Shown here: piece by piece, positions 1-7,223 of the stretch
Position numbering within the stretch: the stretch's first letter is position 1
Layout: each line of letters opens with the position of its first letter
Assembly (NCBI GenBank): GCA_934247125.1
Contig: CAKQIZ010000039.1
Location: 1 to 18,388 of the forward strand
Origin: an uncultured Clostridia bacterium
Lineage (GTDB): Bacteria > Bacillota > Clostridia > Peptostreptococcales > Anaerovoracaceae
Reading direction: 5' to 3'
DNA: 18,388 bases
Position numbers and translations under genes: made by a program
The notes under the pieces: generated by a model
The model's input: the letters and a program-made list of their open reading frames with translations, nothing else
What the model was told of the DNA's origin: nothing
Database searches by the model: none

Positions 1-150
1 GACTTTATCATGGGTCAGGTGAGATACTCATCGCTTGCTAAGGAATTCCCGGATATCGCAGATAAGCTCTTCGAGATAACAGAAGAAAATGCGAAGTCGA
101 GATATCACACTTACAAAGAACTGGATGCAAGAGAAACAGCTCTTCTGTAA
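1..150 (+). CDS. nifJ: Pyruvate:ferredoxin oxidoreductase, C-terminal fragment
   Basis: The window opens inside this gene. Frame 1 encodes the last 49 residues, with the stop TAA at 148-150. The segment containing GQVRYSSLAKEFPDIADKLF, followed by an EENAKSRYHTYK stretch, matches my recollection of the extreme C-terminus of single-chain clostridial pyruvate:ferredoxin (flavodoxin) oxidoreductases. That cytoplasmic enzyme converts pyruvate and CoA to acetyl-CoA and CO2 and reduces ferredoxin. None of the TPP or Fe-S domains is visible, so the call rests on this tail alone; another 2-oxoacid oxidoreductase with the same tail is possible. The gene ends just before a hairpin terminator. Reduced ferredoxin would suit a hydrogenase-containing anaerobe, which is an inference from the neighbouring hyp genes. 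Confidence 0.75.
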   Translation, partial: DFIMGQVRYSSLAKEFPDIADKLFEITEENAKSRYHTYKELDARETALL

Positions 151-163
151 AACAAACTGAAAT

Positions 164-202
164 AAAAAGACGATCTGAACATTGCGGACAGATCGTCTTT
201 TT
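164..202. terminator. Bidirectional rho-independent terminator between nifJ and hypF
   Basis: AAAAAGACGATCTG (164-177) and its exact complement CAGATCGTCTTTTT (189-202) form a 14-bp stem around an 11-nt loop. The A-run on the left and T-run on the right give a U-tract on both strands, so the hairpin can end the plus-strand oxidoreductase transcript and the minus-strand hypABF transcript, whose last stop codon is at 228-230. Confidence 0.9.
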
Positions 203-227
203 CATACTTGCATATAGAATCAGATTT

Positions 228-2570
228 TTATGTCAGGCGCAGTCTGTGCATGGCGATATATGCCTGTCCCAGAGCGATACCTCCGTCGTTAGGACTGACG
301 GAAATATTGTAATACGGTGAGAATCCGCTGCTCCTGAGCTTTTTCAGTACGCCCTCCATCAGTATCTTGTTCTGGAACGTGCCGCCTGTGAGCGCGACCT
401 GTGAAGCGCCGCTTTCATTGCGTATCATCAGACACTGGTCGACTATCATATCGATGACGGTCTGATGGAACGCGAGCGCGAGATCGGAAGCGCAGTCTGC
501 ACCCGGTTGTTTCTGCGCGAATGCAGCAGCATCTTCCAGCATTATCGCACACTGTCCTTCATAGTCACTGTGATCTTTGATGCCGAGCAGTGAAGATACT
601 CCGTCGAACAGCCGTCCCATGCTGGAGCTTTTTACCGTGTTGATGCCGGATCTCAGTGCAGCTTTGATAAGCTTTGAATCAGGCATGGATAACAATCGTG
701 CGCTGCCGTAATCGATGATGTCAGAAATATCAATAGCGATTTCCATTATATCATTCGTGTCATTTTTGATCGGATCGACAGGCATATAGCCATTTTCAAA
801 TGCATGTATATAGCTGAGAGCTGAGCGGCGCGCATCCTTTACAGAAGCATCTCCGCCTATCATATCGATATATTTGAGATGCGCTATTCGCTTTGCGTTT
901 CCGTTTTCGCACAGGAAGAATTCGCCTCCCCATATATGCCCGTCCGTGCCATAGCCTGTGCCGTCGAAGCTGACTCCGATCACTTTGCCCTTGAGATCGT
1001 TTTCTGCCATCACGGAAGCCACGTGAGCATGATGATGCTGCACCTTTATGAGAGGAAGGTCGTTTTCTGCAGCATATTTCTCCGCAAATGCAGTGGTGTA
1101 ATAGAGCGGATGCATGTCGCAGACAACAGCTTCAGGTCTTACCCTGAAAAGGTCCTTGAGACGCGATACGCTGCTTTCGTAAAGCTGCTGGTTTTCGACT
1201 GTATCCATGTCGCCGAAAAACTGGCTGATGTAGGTGAACGGCCCTTTTGTCAGTGCGAAGGAATTCTTGAGCTGGCTGCCGGTTGCAAATATCATGGTTT
1301 TGTCAGATGGCGCAGAGTCGATGTAAAGCGGCACCGGTGCGTATCCTTTGGAGCGTCTTATCATCTGAGGCTGATTGTCGATCACGCGTACTACGGAGTC
1401 GTCTGCGCGGACTCTGATCTGTCTGGTATTGTATATCATACCGTCGATGAGCGGGTTTGCCTCCATCATGGCGCTCATTTCGGTTTCATCCTTTATCATT
1501 GGCATATCCGAAAGGTTAGCGCTTGTGAAGATCAGCGGGCTTATCCTGTCAAGCAGCATGTACTGAGCCGCAAAGCTGGGCAGGAAGGTGCCGATGAAGC
1601 GGCTCCTACGGATCTCATCGTACGGGAGCTCCCTGTGTTCGAGCAGGATTATAGGGCGCGCTGAAGAATTCAGCAGCTTTTCCTCTGTCTCGTTCACGAA
1701 GCAGAATTTTTTTATCTGGTCTGTATCTCTGAACATCACTGCAAATGGTTTGGCCTCGCGGTTCTTTATTTTTCTTAGTCTGGCCACAGCTTCGTCGTCC
1801 AGCGGATCTGCCAGCAGGTTATAGCCGCCGACGCTTTTGAATGCTATGACACCGCCGTTTCGCAGCACTTCCGCGGAATGATCGAGCACGGCCGCGTCGC
1901 ATCGTATATGTGCAGCTTTGCATGAGCCTGAGGAGGAATCCCCGGATCCTGAAAAGGAATCCATGCCTGAAGCAGGAACATGATTTGGATTTTCTTTCCA
2001 GATCAGCTGGGGTCCGCATTCATGACAGGATATGGTCTGAGCATGATACCTTCGGTCATTGAGTGCAGTGTACTGGCTTTCGCAGAAATCGCACATAGGA
2101 AAATCCACCATAGAAGTATTCTCCCTGTCGTAAGGGATCCTGTCTATGATGGTGTATCTTGGACCGCATACCATGCAGCTTATGAAAGGATGCAGGTATC
2201 GTGGATTTTCACTTTCGTAAAGCTCCTGCAGGCAGTCCGGGCATATCGCCAGGTCTGCGGGAAGCATGGCGGCTTCGTCATCGCCGGCGCCGCTTTTGAT
2301 GATCGTAAAAGAATCGAATTCCCTGTAAGAGACAGATTCCCGCTTTATATGGACTATTTCAGCGGGAACCGGTTTGTTCTTTATCAGTGTGTCTATGAAT
2401 TCAGTGATCCGAAGGGGCGTGTCGGTAACAGTTATCTCTACCAGGCCTCCGATGTTGAGGACCTGCCCTTTCATGCCGAGCTGTGCAGCTGTTTTCGCGA
2501 CGTATGGACGGAATCCTACTCCCTGGACTATTCCCCAGAGTTTAATTCTTTCGCTTTGTTCTGCAGCCAC
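228..2570 (-). CDS. hypF: HypF carbamoyltransferase for [NiFe]-hydrogenase maturation
   Basis: HypF uses carbamoyl phosphate and ATP to carbamoylate the C-terminal cysteine of HypE, the first step to the cyanide ligands of the [NiFe] centre. The 780-residue protein has the full family layout: an acylphosphatase domain with VQGVGFRPYV at 15-24; two zinc-finger units with cysteine pairs C110/C113, C132/C135, C160/C163 and C182/C185; a YrdC-like domain from about 230 to 415; and a Kae1-like domain to the end with the metal-binding HHHAH at 512-516 and SFDGTGYGTDG at 534-544. The start is GTG at 2568-2570, preceded by AGGAGG with 7-nt spacing, so it overlaps the end of hypB by 43 nt and should be translationally coupled. 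A Ser/Gly-rich stretch at about 200-217 links the zinc fingers to YrdC and looks like a flexible insertion. Last gene of the hypABF operon. Confidence 0.96.
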   Translation of the reverse strand: MAAEQSERIKLWGIVQGVGFRPYVAKTAAQLGMKGQVLNIGGLVEITVTDTPLRITEFIDTLIKNKPVPAEIVHIKRESVSYREFDSFTIIKSGAGDDEAAMLPADLAICPDCLQELYESENPRYLHPFISCMVCGPRYTIIDRIPYDRENTSMVDFPMCDFCESQYTALNDRRYHAQTISCHECGPQLIWKENPNHVPASGMDSFSGSGDSSSGSCKAAHIRCDAAVLDHSAEVLRNGGVIAFKSVGGYNLLADPLDDEAVARLRKIKNREAKPFAVMFRDTDQIKKFCFVNETEEKLLNSSARPIILLEHRELPYDEIRRSRFIGTFLPSFAAQYMLLDRISPLIFTSANLSDMPMIKDETEMSAMMEANPLIDGMIYNTRQIRVRADDSVVRVIDNQPQMIRRSKGYAPVPLYIDSAPSDKTMIFATGSQLKNSFALTKGPFTYISQFFGDMDTVENQQLYESSVSRLKDLFRVRPEAVVCDMHPLYYTTAFAEKYAAENDLPLIKVQHHHAHVASVMAENDLKGKVIGVSFDGTGYGTDGHIWGGEFFLCENGNAKRIAHLKYIDMIGGDASVKDARRSALSYIHAFENGYMPVDPIKNDTNDIMEIAIDISDIIDYGSARLLSMPDSKLIKAALRSGINTVKSSSMGRLFDGVSSLLGIKDHSDYEGQCAIMLEDAAAFAQKQPGADCASDLALAFHQTVIDMIVDQCLMIRNESGASQVALTGGTFQNKILMEGVLKKLRSSGFSPYYNISVSPNDGGIALGQAYIAMHRLRLT

Positions 2571-3196
2571 TTAGCTACCTCCTCGTAACCTTCGCCTGTT
2601 TTTCCTGAAACCTTGAATACAGGAACGTCCTTGTTCAGTGCGCGGACACCTTTCATGTAGTATTCTTCATCAAAATCGAGATATGGTATCAGATCGACTT
2701 TGTTAAGCAGGATGATATCTGCCTTTTCGAATGCGAGAGGGTACTTGTAAGGCTTGTCGCTGCCTTCTGTAACTGTGGAAATCAGCATCATCACATGTTC
2801 ACCGATAGTGAATTCAGCGGGACATACGAGATTGCCGATGTTTTCTATGAACAGTATTCCCGGCTCGCTGAATGATATATGCTCTGTGGCATGCTCGATC
2901 AGCGGTGCGTCGAGATGGCACTCGCCATGAGTGTTCACCTGGTGCGTTTCGATACCCAGAGAATTGAGATCCTGAGTATCTATGTCTGACTCGATATCGC
3001 CTTCGATAACGTAAGGCTTGACGTCGAGGTGCTTAACGATGTTTTTGAGCGATGTCGTTTTCCCTACTCCCGGCGCTCCCATTTCGTTGACAACGAGCAC
3101 TCCGTGCGATGTCATATGTTCGTTGACGTGTTCTGCGATATGGTCGTTCTCGTCCAGGATGCCCTCCATAACATTTATTTTTCTGATATCGTGCAT
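2528..3196 (-). CDS. hypB: HypB GTPase, nickel insertion factor for hydrogenase
   Basis: HypB is the cytoplasmic GTPase that works with HypA to deliver nickel to the hydrogenase large subunit. The 222-residue protein has the P-loop GAPGVGKTT at 40-48, the guanine-specificity motif NKVD at 165-168, and the G-domain metal site C93-H94 with C125 (in NLVCPAEF), which bridges Zn/Ni at the dimer interface in characterised HypB proteins. It lacks the histidine-rich N-terminal stretch that some homologues use to store nickel, and the N-terminal CxxCGC nickel site described for E. coli HypB is not present, so this is the minimal form. ATG at 3194-3196 has GGAGGT 8 nt upstream. The 75-nt gap to hypA contains a hairpin, and the 3' end overlaps hypF. 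Confidence 0.97.
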   Translation of the reverse strand: MHDIRKINVMEGILDENDHIAEHVNEHMTSHGVLVVNEMGAPGVGKTTSLKNIVKHLDVKPYVIEGDIESDIDTQDLNSLGIETHQVNTHGECHLDAPLIEHATEHISFSEPGILFIENIGNLVCPAEFTIGEHVMMLISTVTEGSDKPYKYPLAFEKADIILLNKVDLIPYLDFDEEYYMKGVRALNKDVPVFKVSGKTGEGYEEVAKWLQNKAKELNSGE

Positions 3197-3227
3197 TACT
3201 TATTACCTCCGTTTGATTATATGCATA

Positions 3228-3259
3228 CCGGCAGGGCATCTGCGGTGTGCCGCTGCCGG
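3228..3259 (-). other. Hairpin in the hypA-hypB intercistronic gap
   Basis: CCGGCAG (3228-3234) pairs with CTGCCGG (3253-3259), and the adjacent GGCA (3235-3238) pairs with TGCC (3248-3251), leaving one bulged base at 3252 and a 9-nt loop. On the transcribed minus strand no U-run follows, so this is not a typical terminator. An RNA-processing or stability element that sets the HypA:HypB ratio is an inference. Confidence 0.4.
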
Positions 3260-3271
3260 AAATGCTGTGCG

Positions 3272-3613
3272 TTATTCTATTTCGATGCTTTCTATATAGA
3301 ATTCCTTTCCTATCTCAGTAGGCTCGCCCTGACCGTCACATTTAGGACAGTCGAAAGTCATCGGCTTCTTTTCGAAAAGTTCTCCGCATTTCGAGCATCT
3401 GAGCTTCGGCTTCACATGTGTTATGTCGACGAGTGCGCCTTCACATATGGTGTCCTGTGATATTATGTCAAAATACATCTGTACGGATTCGCCGACGTAA
3501 CCGGAGTAATCGCCGATCACGAGACTGACCTTGGTCACCTTTGAGCCGTGCGCTTTTCTGCAGTGATCGCTTGCGATCTTTATGATCTGTTCTGTGATTG
3601 GATATTCGTGCAT
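3272..3613 (-). CDS. hypA: HypA nickel metallochaperone for hydrogenase
   Basis: HypA carries nickel and, with HypB, inserts it into the immature [NiFe]-hydrogenase large subunit. The 113-residue protein starts with MHE, so His2, the family's essential nickel ligand, is in place. The zinc site comprises C73/C76 (LRCSKCGELF) and C89/C92 (FDCPKCDG). Length is normal for the family. ATG at 3611-3613 is preceded on the minus strand by AGGAAG with about 8-nt spacing. It is the first gene of hypA-hypB-hypF, about 37 nt downstream of the predicted transcription start of the promoter at 3657-3685. The paralogue HybF is the only realistic alternative name and is indistinguishable by sequence alone. 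Confidence 0.96.
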   Translation of the reverse strand: MHEYPITEQIIKIASDHCRKAHGSKVTKVSLVIGDYSGYVGESVQMYFDIISQDTICEGALVDITHVKPKLRCSKCGELFEKKPMTFDCPKCDGQGEPTEIGKEFYIESIEIE

Positions 3614-3656
3614 AACCTTAACTTCCTGTTTGTTTTGAAAATGATTTACAGCTTAT

Positions 3657-3685
3657 ATTATAAGTCTTTTAAGGGATATTAACAA
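3657..3685 (-). promoter_or_regulatory. Sigma-A-type promoter of hypABF
   Basis: Read on the minus strand, TTGTTA (3685-3680) is followed after exactly 17 nt by a perfect TATAAT (3662-3657). The predicted start lies near 3650, giving a leader of about 37 nt before hypA. The -35 box overlaps the left arm of the inverted repeat at 3681-3697. Confidence 0.75.
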
Positions 3686-3697
3686 ACTTTTTTTGTT
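3681..3697. promoter_or_regulatory. Inverted repeat over the hypA -35 box, candidate operator
   Basis: AACAAA (3681-3686) and TTTGTT (3692-3697) form a perfect 6-5-6 inverted repeat that overlaps the -35 element of the hypABF promoter. Its position would allow a dimeric repressor to block RNA polymerase. The sequence is AT-rich, so chance occurrence is a real possibility and no regulator is identified. The rest of the hypA-lplA gap (3614-4050) holds the two promoters and a small ORF. Confidence 0.3.
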
Positions 3698-3834
3698 CTG
3701 ATAAAAGTATAGTCATGCGCTTTTTGAGGAGCGGACAAAGTAAGGGGCATGTATTATATAAATTTGCAGTTTTGAACTACAAGTGACGGTTGTCGGCAAC
3801 ACAAATTATAACTGTGAACTGATTTATATAATAA

Positions 3835-3864
3835 GAGACATGAATGATAAAAAACTGTTATAAT
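3835..3864 (+). promoter_or_regulatory. Extended -10 promoter upstream of lplA
   Basis: TATAAT at 3859-3864 is preceded by TG with one intervening base (3856-3858), an extended -10 element. GAGACA at 3835-3840 is a partial -35 with an 18-nt spacer. The predicted start near 3871 would place both the small ORF at 3911 and lplA on the same transcript. Confidence 0.55.
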
Positions 3865-3910
3865 GTTTTCAGGCAAAAAACGGGGAGTCTTGTATCAGGA
3901 GCTTGCGGTA

Positions 3911-4033
3911 ATGATCGAAATAAGGGTCGATTTTTATTTGTTCAATGTCTTGAATTCACATTACAAGAATGCTAGAATAGTGAAAAAATTCTGCGATTTT
4001 GATTTCAAAGAAAAAGCTGATGAAGATGAATAA
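3911..4033 (+). CDS. Possible 40-residue small protein upstream of lplA
   Basis: ATG at 3911-3913 follows AGGAG (3897-3901) with 9-nt spacing and opens a 40-codon frame ending in TAA at 4031-4033, 17 nt before lplA. The peptide begins MIEIRVDFYLFNVL, has a basic middle (HYKNARIVKK) and a highly acidic tail (EKADEDE). The frame is open further upstream to an ATG at 3863, but that overlaps the predicted -10 box, so the shorter form is preferred. I recognise no family. It could be a real microprotein co-translated with lplA, a leader peptide, or a chance frame in an AT-rich leader. Confidence 0.35.
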   Translation: MIEIRVDFYLFNVLNSHYKNARIVKKFCDFDFKEKADEDE

Positions 4034-4050
4034 GGAAGGAAAGGGATAAT

Positions 4051-5037
4051 ATGTATTTTTTTAATGGAAGGAACACAGATCCGCATTATAATCTGGCATT
4101 TGAAGAATATTTTTTCATGACGCCACCTGAGGATAAAGCTTTTTTTCTTTTATGGCAGAACGACAGAGCTGTGATAGTAGGTAAAAATCAAAACACTATC
4201 GAAGAGATAAATCAGAGATATATTGATGAAAACGGCATAAAAGTCGTAAGGAGAAATTCCGGAGGCGGAGCAGTCTACCATGATCTGGGGAATCTGAACT
4301 TTTCCTTTATACAGAAAAACGAAGATAATTCGAAGCTGGATATGAGAACATTCGCCATTCCTGTCATAAATGCGCTGGCCAAACTCGGAGTAAGAGCTGA
4401 GTTCAGCAGCAGAAACGATATGATTATAAATGGCAGGAAATTTTCAGGTATGGCGCAGACTATTTCAAAAGGCAGAGTGCTGCATCACGGGACGCTGCTG
4501 TTCGATTCAGATCTTTCGGTAGTCCAGGATGCACTCAATGTAAAAGATATAAAAGTGGAATCAAAGGGGATAAAATCTGTTAAAAGCAGGGTGACAAATA
4601 TCTCTGAACACCTGGATCAAAAAATCGATATAGAGGAATTTCGCAGACTTCTTGTAAAAAATATGTTCAAGCAAGGGGAATTGAAAGAATACAGGCTTAC
4701 GGAAGATGACGAACGGCAGATCAATAAACTGAAATCTGAAAAATATGATCTTTGGGAGTGGAATTATGGGAGATCTCCTGAGTACGAAATGAAGAAGGAA
4801 AAGAAATTTGACTGTGGTATCATTACAGCTTATATTGACGTCAAAAAAGGGGTTGTAAACAACGTCAGATTTTATGGTGATTTCTTTGGTGTCAAAGATA
4901 TAAAGGAACTGGAAGAGAAGCTGAGAGGAACGAAATTCAGATATCAGGAGCTATATGATACGCTTGCCCAAAATAATGCAGGTAAATATATAAGCGGGAT
5001 CACGGCAGAGGAGCTGGCAGAATACATGATCTATTGA
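4051..5037 (+). CDS. lplA: Lipoate-protein ligase A family protein
   Basis: This enzyme activates free lipoate with ATP to lipoyl-AMP and transfers it to the lysine of a lipoyl domain (2-oxoacid dehydrogenase E2 or glycine-cleavage H protein). The 328-residue length matches the LplA/LplJ group. It has the signature RRNSGGGAVYHDLGN at 67-81 and the NDMIINGRKFSG block at 122-133, in which K130 corresponds to the catalytic lysine. The accessory C-terminal domain is present (from about residue 245), so the protein should do both half-reactions. ATG at 4051 follows a GGAAGGAAAGG ribosome site. No lipoylated protein is encoded in the window, so the client is unknown and this is likely a salvage enzyme. 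It sits between AT-rich non-coding stretches and is not obviously linked to the hyp genes. Confidence 0.93.
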   Translation: MYFFNGRNTDPHYNLAFEEYFFMTPPEDKAFFLLWQNDRAVIVGKNQNTIEEINQRYIDENGIKVVRRNSGGGAVYHDLGNLNFSFIQKNEDNSKLDMRTFAIPVINALAKLGVRAEFSSRNDMIINGRKFSGMAQTISKGRVLHHGTLLFDSDLSVVQDALNVKDIKVESKGIKSVKSRVTNISEHLDQKIDIEEFRRLLVKNMFKQGELKEYRLTEDDERQINKLKSEKYDLWEWNYGRSPEYEMKKEKKFDCGIITAYIDVKKGVVNNVRFYGDFFGVKDIKELEEKLRGTKFRYQELYDTLAQNNAGKYISGITAEELAEYMIY

Positions 5038-5284
5038 GTTTTCATACAGATCTTTCCTGCCATATGCTTTGAAATGCTACAAGTGGAGCGAAATGATGCT
5101 TAATGCAAGAGTGCCCACGTTTGCCAGTATCACGTATGAACAGATACTGGAATGTATGTTTGACTTTTAAATCCATGATCGATCGTCATGTGCTTTTTGA
5201 AAAATGACAAAAAACAGAATTGATTCGCGAGGTATTTTGGGTTCACGAACAAAAAATATTGCTTTTTTATGTATTTTATATACA
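5038..5284 (+). other. AT-rich gap between lplA and the NSS transporter, no gene supported
   Basis: This stretch holds no convincing gene. It contains an inverted repeat CCAGTATC (5124-5131) / GATACTGG (5143-5150) with an 11-nt loop and no T-run, and a 24-codon frame at 5096-5170 that lies across that repeat. The right part of the gap, to 5407, carries a hairpin terminator and the transporter promoter. Confidence 0.5.
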
Positions 5285-5315
5285 AGAGTCAAATCACTTG
5301 ACTCTATTGTTTTTA
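5285..5315 (+). terminator. Hairpin terminator downstream of lplA
   Basis: AGAGTCAA (5285-5292) and TTGACTCT (5298-5305) form an 8-bp stem with a 5-nt loop, followed by ATTGTTTTT. It would end the lplA transcript before the transporter promoter. The stem is short and of moderate GC, and it lies about 250 nt after the lplA stop. Confidence 0.6.
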
Positions 5316-5334
5316 CACGATATACTAAAACGTA

Positions 5335-5362
5335 TTGTTATGGGATGGTGATTATGTATAAT
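5335..5362 (+). promoter_or_regulatory. Promoter of the NSS transporter operon
   Basis: TTGTTA (5335-5340) and a perfect TATAAT (5357-5362) are separated by 16 nt. The predicted start near 5369 leaves a leader of about 40 nt before the TTG start codon, too short for a SAM or T-box element. Confidence 0.6.
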
Positions 5363-5407
5363 GGGACATGATCATCATCAGTTATTTTTTGAGGAGAGTG
5401 AATTGTT

Positions 5408-6913
5408 TTGAGAGATCAATGGAACAACAAGCTGGGCTTTATGCTTGCGGCGATAGGCTCAGCGGTAGGACTTGGAAATCTTTGGCGATTTCCGTATGTT
5501 GCGGCTACTAACGGCGGCGGCGCTTTCTTAGTACCGTACTTTTTCGCAATCATTACAGCAGGTATACCTATCCTTATTCTTGAGTATACCATGGGTAAGA
5601 CTTACAGAGGAGGAGCGCCTGTTACATGGGCGAGAATAAACAGGAGGTTCGAGTGGCTGGGCTGGTTCCAGGTAATGGTGGCATTCGTTATCGGAACATA
5701 TTATTTCGCTATAATCGTATGGGTGCTCAGTTATGTGGGATTCTCATTCACACAGGCATGGGGCGCGGATCCTTCGTCATTTTTCGTAGAGTATCTGGGA
5801 CTCACTGACAGCGCCCTGAACTTCGGAGGCATCAGAACTAATCTGATACTGCCGTTCGTGATCATATGGGCAGTAGTCGGATTTGTTATGTATAAGGGCA
5901 TAAGCAAAGGCATCGAGACTATATGCAGGATATGTCTGCCGATACTCATGCTTCTTACAGTTATCCTGGTAGTTAGAGGTATAACGCTTCCTGGAGCTGT
6001 AAAGGGGCTTGAATACATGTTCAACCCTGACTGGTCGATGCTTGCGGATGCAAGTGTATGGGTAGCTGCTTACGGTCAGATATTCTACAGTCTGTCGATA
6101 GGATTTGCTATAATGCTTGCGTACTCGAGCTATCTGCCTAAGGAAACCGACGTTGTAAACAGCGCGTTCATCACAGCTACAGCAAATCATGGATTTGAAG
6201 TGTTTGCAGGTATTGGAGTATTCAGTATCATGGGATTCATGGCAGCTCAGCAGGGAGTTGCGGTAGAAGATATCGCAGCTTCAGGAATAGGACTTGCATT
6301 CATGACGTTCCCTACAGCTATCAGTGAACTGCCGGCACTCAATGCGCTTTTCGGAGTGTGCTTCTTCGGAGCGCTGCTCACCGCAGGGATCACCTCTATG
6401 GTATCGATACTGCAGGCTGTAGTTTCAGGGTTCCACGACAAGTTCGACATCGAACATAAAAAAGCCGTTACTATCGTACTGGTACCGACTTTCGTGATAA
6501 GCGTACTGTTCATCACGGGCGCCGGGATGAACATACTCGATATAGTAGACGCATTCATCAACAACATAGGTGTTGCAACAGGCGGGCTTATTGAAGTAAT
6601 ACTTATCACGAGATTCTTCAATCCTGAGAAGCTTCGTCAGGAGGCAAACGAGTTCTCGAACTTCAGCATAGGAAAATGGTGGATCTATTCACTCAGAATA
6701 GTCACTACTATAGTGCTTGGAGTTATGCTTTTCCTGAACACGAAAGACTTCGTAGAGAACGGATACGGAAACTATGCATCGGCTGACGTCAATATATTCG
6801 GATGGGGATGCATCCTGTTCGTCGTTATATTTGCAGATTTCTTTACTACGCTGAAAGGCAAGGAAGGATATGCAGATCTTGACAAGATTTCGCAGAAGGA
6901 GGTCTCAAAATGA
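5408..6913 (+). CDS. Sodium-dependent NSS/SNF-family transporter, MetP-like
   Basis: Membrane symporter of the neurotransmitter:sodium symporter family (LeuT fold), 501 residues with about 11 hydrophobic helices, the usual bacterial number. The diagnostic TM1 motif AIGSAVGLGNLWRFPY (15-30) and the TM6 region AAYGQIFYSLSIG (220-232) carry the sodium and amino-acid binding backbone. The start is TTG at 5408-5410: an in-frame TGA at 5399 rules out longer forms, and GAGGAG lies at 5391-5396 with rather long 11-nt spacing. Its TGA overlaps the ATG of a 35-residue MetS-like protein, the arrangement known for the MetPS methionine/alanine importer. With metF and metH about 4.5 kb away, methionine is the favoured substrate, but this is inference; other neutral amino acids are possible. 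Confidence 0.93.
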   Translation: MRDQWNNKLGFMLAAIGSAVGLGNLWRFPYVAATNGGGAFLVPYFFAIITAGIPILILEYTMGKTYRGGAPVTWARINRRFEWLGWFQVMVAFVIGTYYFAIIVWVLSYVGFSFTQAWGADPSSFFVEYLGLTDSALNFGGIRTNLILPFVIIWAVVGFVMYKGISKGIETICRICLPILMLLTVILVVRGITLPGAVKGLEYMFNPDWSMLADASVWVAAYGQIFYSLSIGFAIMLAYSSYLPKETDVVNSAFITATANHGFEVFAGIGVFSIMGFMAAQQGVAVEDIAASGIGLAFMTFPTAISELPALNALFGVCFFGALLTAGITSMVSILQAVVSGFHDKFDIEHKKAVTIVLVPTFVISVLFITGAGMNILDIVDAFINNIGVATGGLIEVILITRFFNPEKLRQEANEFSNFSIGKWWIYSLRIVTTIVLGVMLFLNTKDFVENGYGNYASADVNIFGWGCILFVVIFADFFTTLKGKEGYADLDKISQKEVSK

Positions 6914-7017
6914 GTACAAGTGCAATAATCCTTATGATAATAGGCTGTGCAGGTCTCTGGGGAGGCTTCGGAGTATCGTGTGCGATAGCGTTCAAACACA
7001 GCAAAAAGGAAAAATAG
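6910..7017 (+). CDS. MetS-like small subunit of an NSS amino-acid importer
   Basis: This 35-residue protein starts at ATG 6910-6912, overlapping the transporter stop as ATGA, with AAGGAGGT (6896-6903) 6 nt upstream. It has a single predicted helix (about residues 4-27, with LMIIGCAGLWGGFG inside) and a basic tail ending HSKKEK, implying one membrane pass with the C-terminus in the cytoplasm. Short one-helix proteins encoded directly after SNF-type transporters form the methionine/alanine importer small-subunit family, and in Corynebacterium MetS is needed with MetP for transport. Size, helix, GLWGGFG-like core and overlap all fit. The near-certain translational coupling suggests stoichiometric synthesis with the transporter. 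Confidence 0.85.
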   Translation: MSTSAIILMIIGCAGLWGGFGVSCAIAFKHSKKEK

Positions 7018-7194
7018 TAAAGTCGATTTTGTCGACCCTGTTTTCGTTATTAAAGGTCAGTGACATTATCACTGAATGACCGATATGTGCCTGCTTTCTG
7101 CAGCTTTCGTCATTATTGAACGGGAGCTACGGGGGGCAGGCATGTTTTTTGCCTGCTGGAAAATATACAGTTAAAGAAAAAGAAGGCGTGCATA
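7018..7194 (+). other. Hairpin-rich 3' region after the transporter operon
   Basis: No gene is seen here. Hairpins found: GTCGA/TCGAC at 7023-7035; TCAGTGA (7057-7063) / TCACTGA (7069-7075) with a 5-nt loop; and GCAGGCA (7136-7142) / TGCCTGC (7150-7156) with a T-rich loop. A second TGCCTGC at 7088-7094 could pair with the same GCAGGCA, so two mutually exclusive folds exist. All lie upstream of the hypC promoter, so they belong to the transporter mRNA. None is followed by a long U-run, but together they probably end that transcript. Confidence 0.45.
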
Positions 7195-7223
7195 TTTACG
7201 AATCGCATAAAAAAATGTATAAT
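7195..7223 (+). promoter_or_regulatory. Promoter of hypCDE
   Basis: TTTACG (7195-7200) and a perfect TATAAT (7218-7223) are spaced by 17 nt. The predicted start near 7230 leaves a leader of about 54 nt before hypC. The -35 box matches the consensus at four of six positions. Confidence 0.6.

Noticed and set aside
879..1664. A 261-codon plus-strand open frame antisense to hypF
   Set aside because: It lies entirely within the well-supported hypF, has no ribosome site or recognisable domain, and the other long antisense frames opposite hyp, met and lgt genes have the same character.
3670..3700. Rex-type redox operator at the hypA promoter
   Set aside because: One half-site (TTGTTAA) is present on the minus strand, but the second half is mis-spaced and degenerate, so the Rex palindrome is not met.
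4051..5037. lplA as an acquired gene because of its AT-rich surroundings
   Set aside because: Its isoleucine codons still favour ATA like the neighbours and there are no mobile-element traces, so base composition alone does not support transfer.
5096..5170. A 24-codon frame with GGAG 7 nt upstream in the lplA-transporter gap
   Set aside because: It is very short, lies across an inverted repeat, has no promoter of its own, and lies after lplA where a 3' untranslated region is expected.
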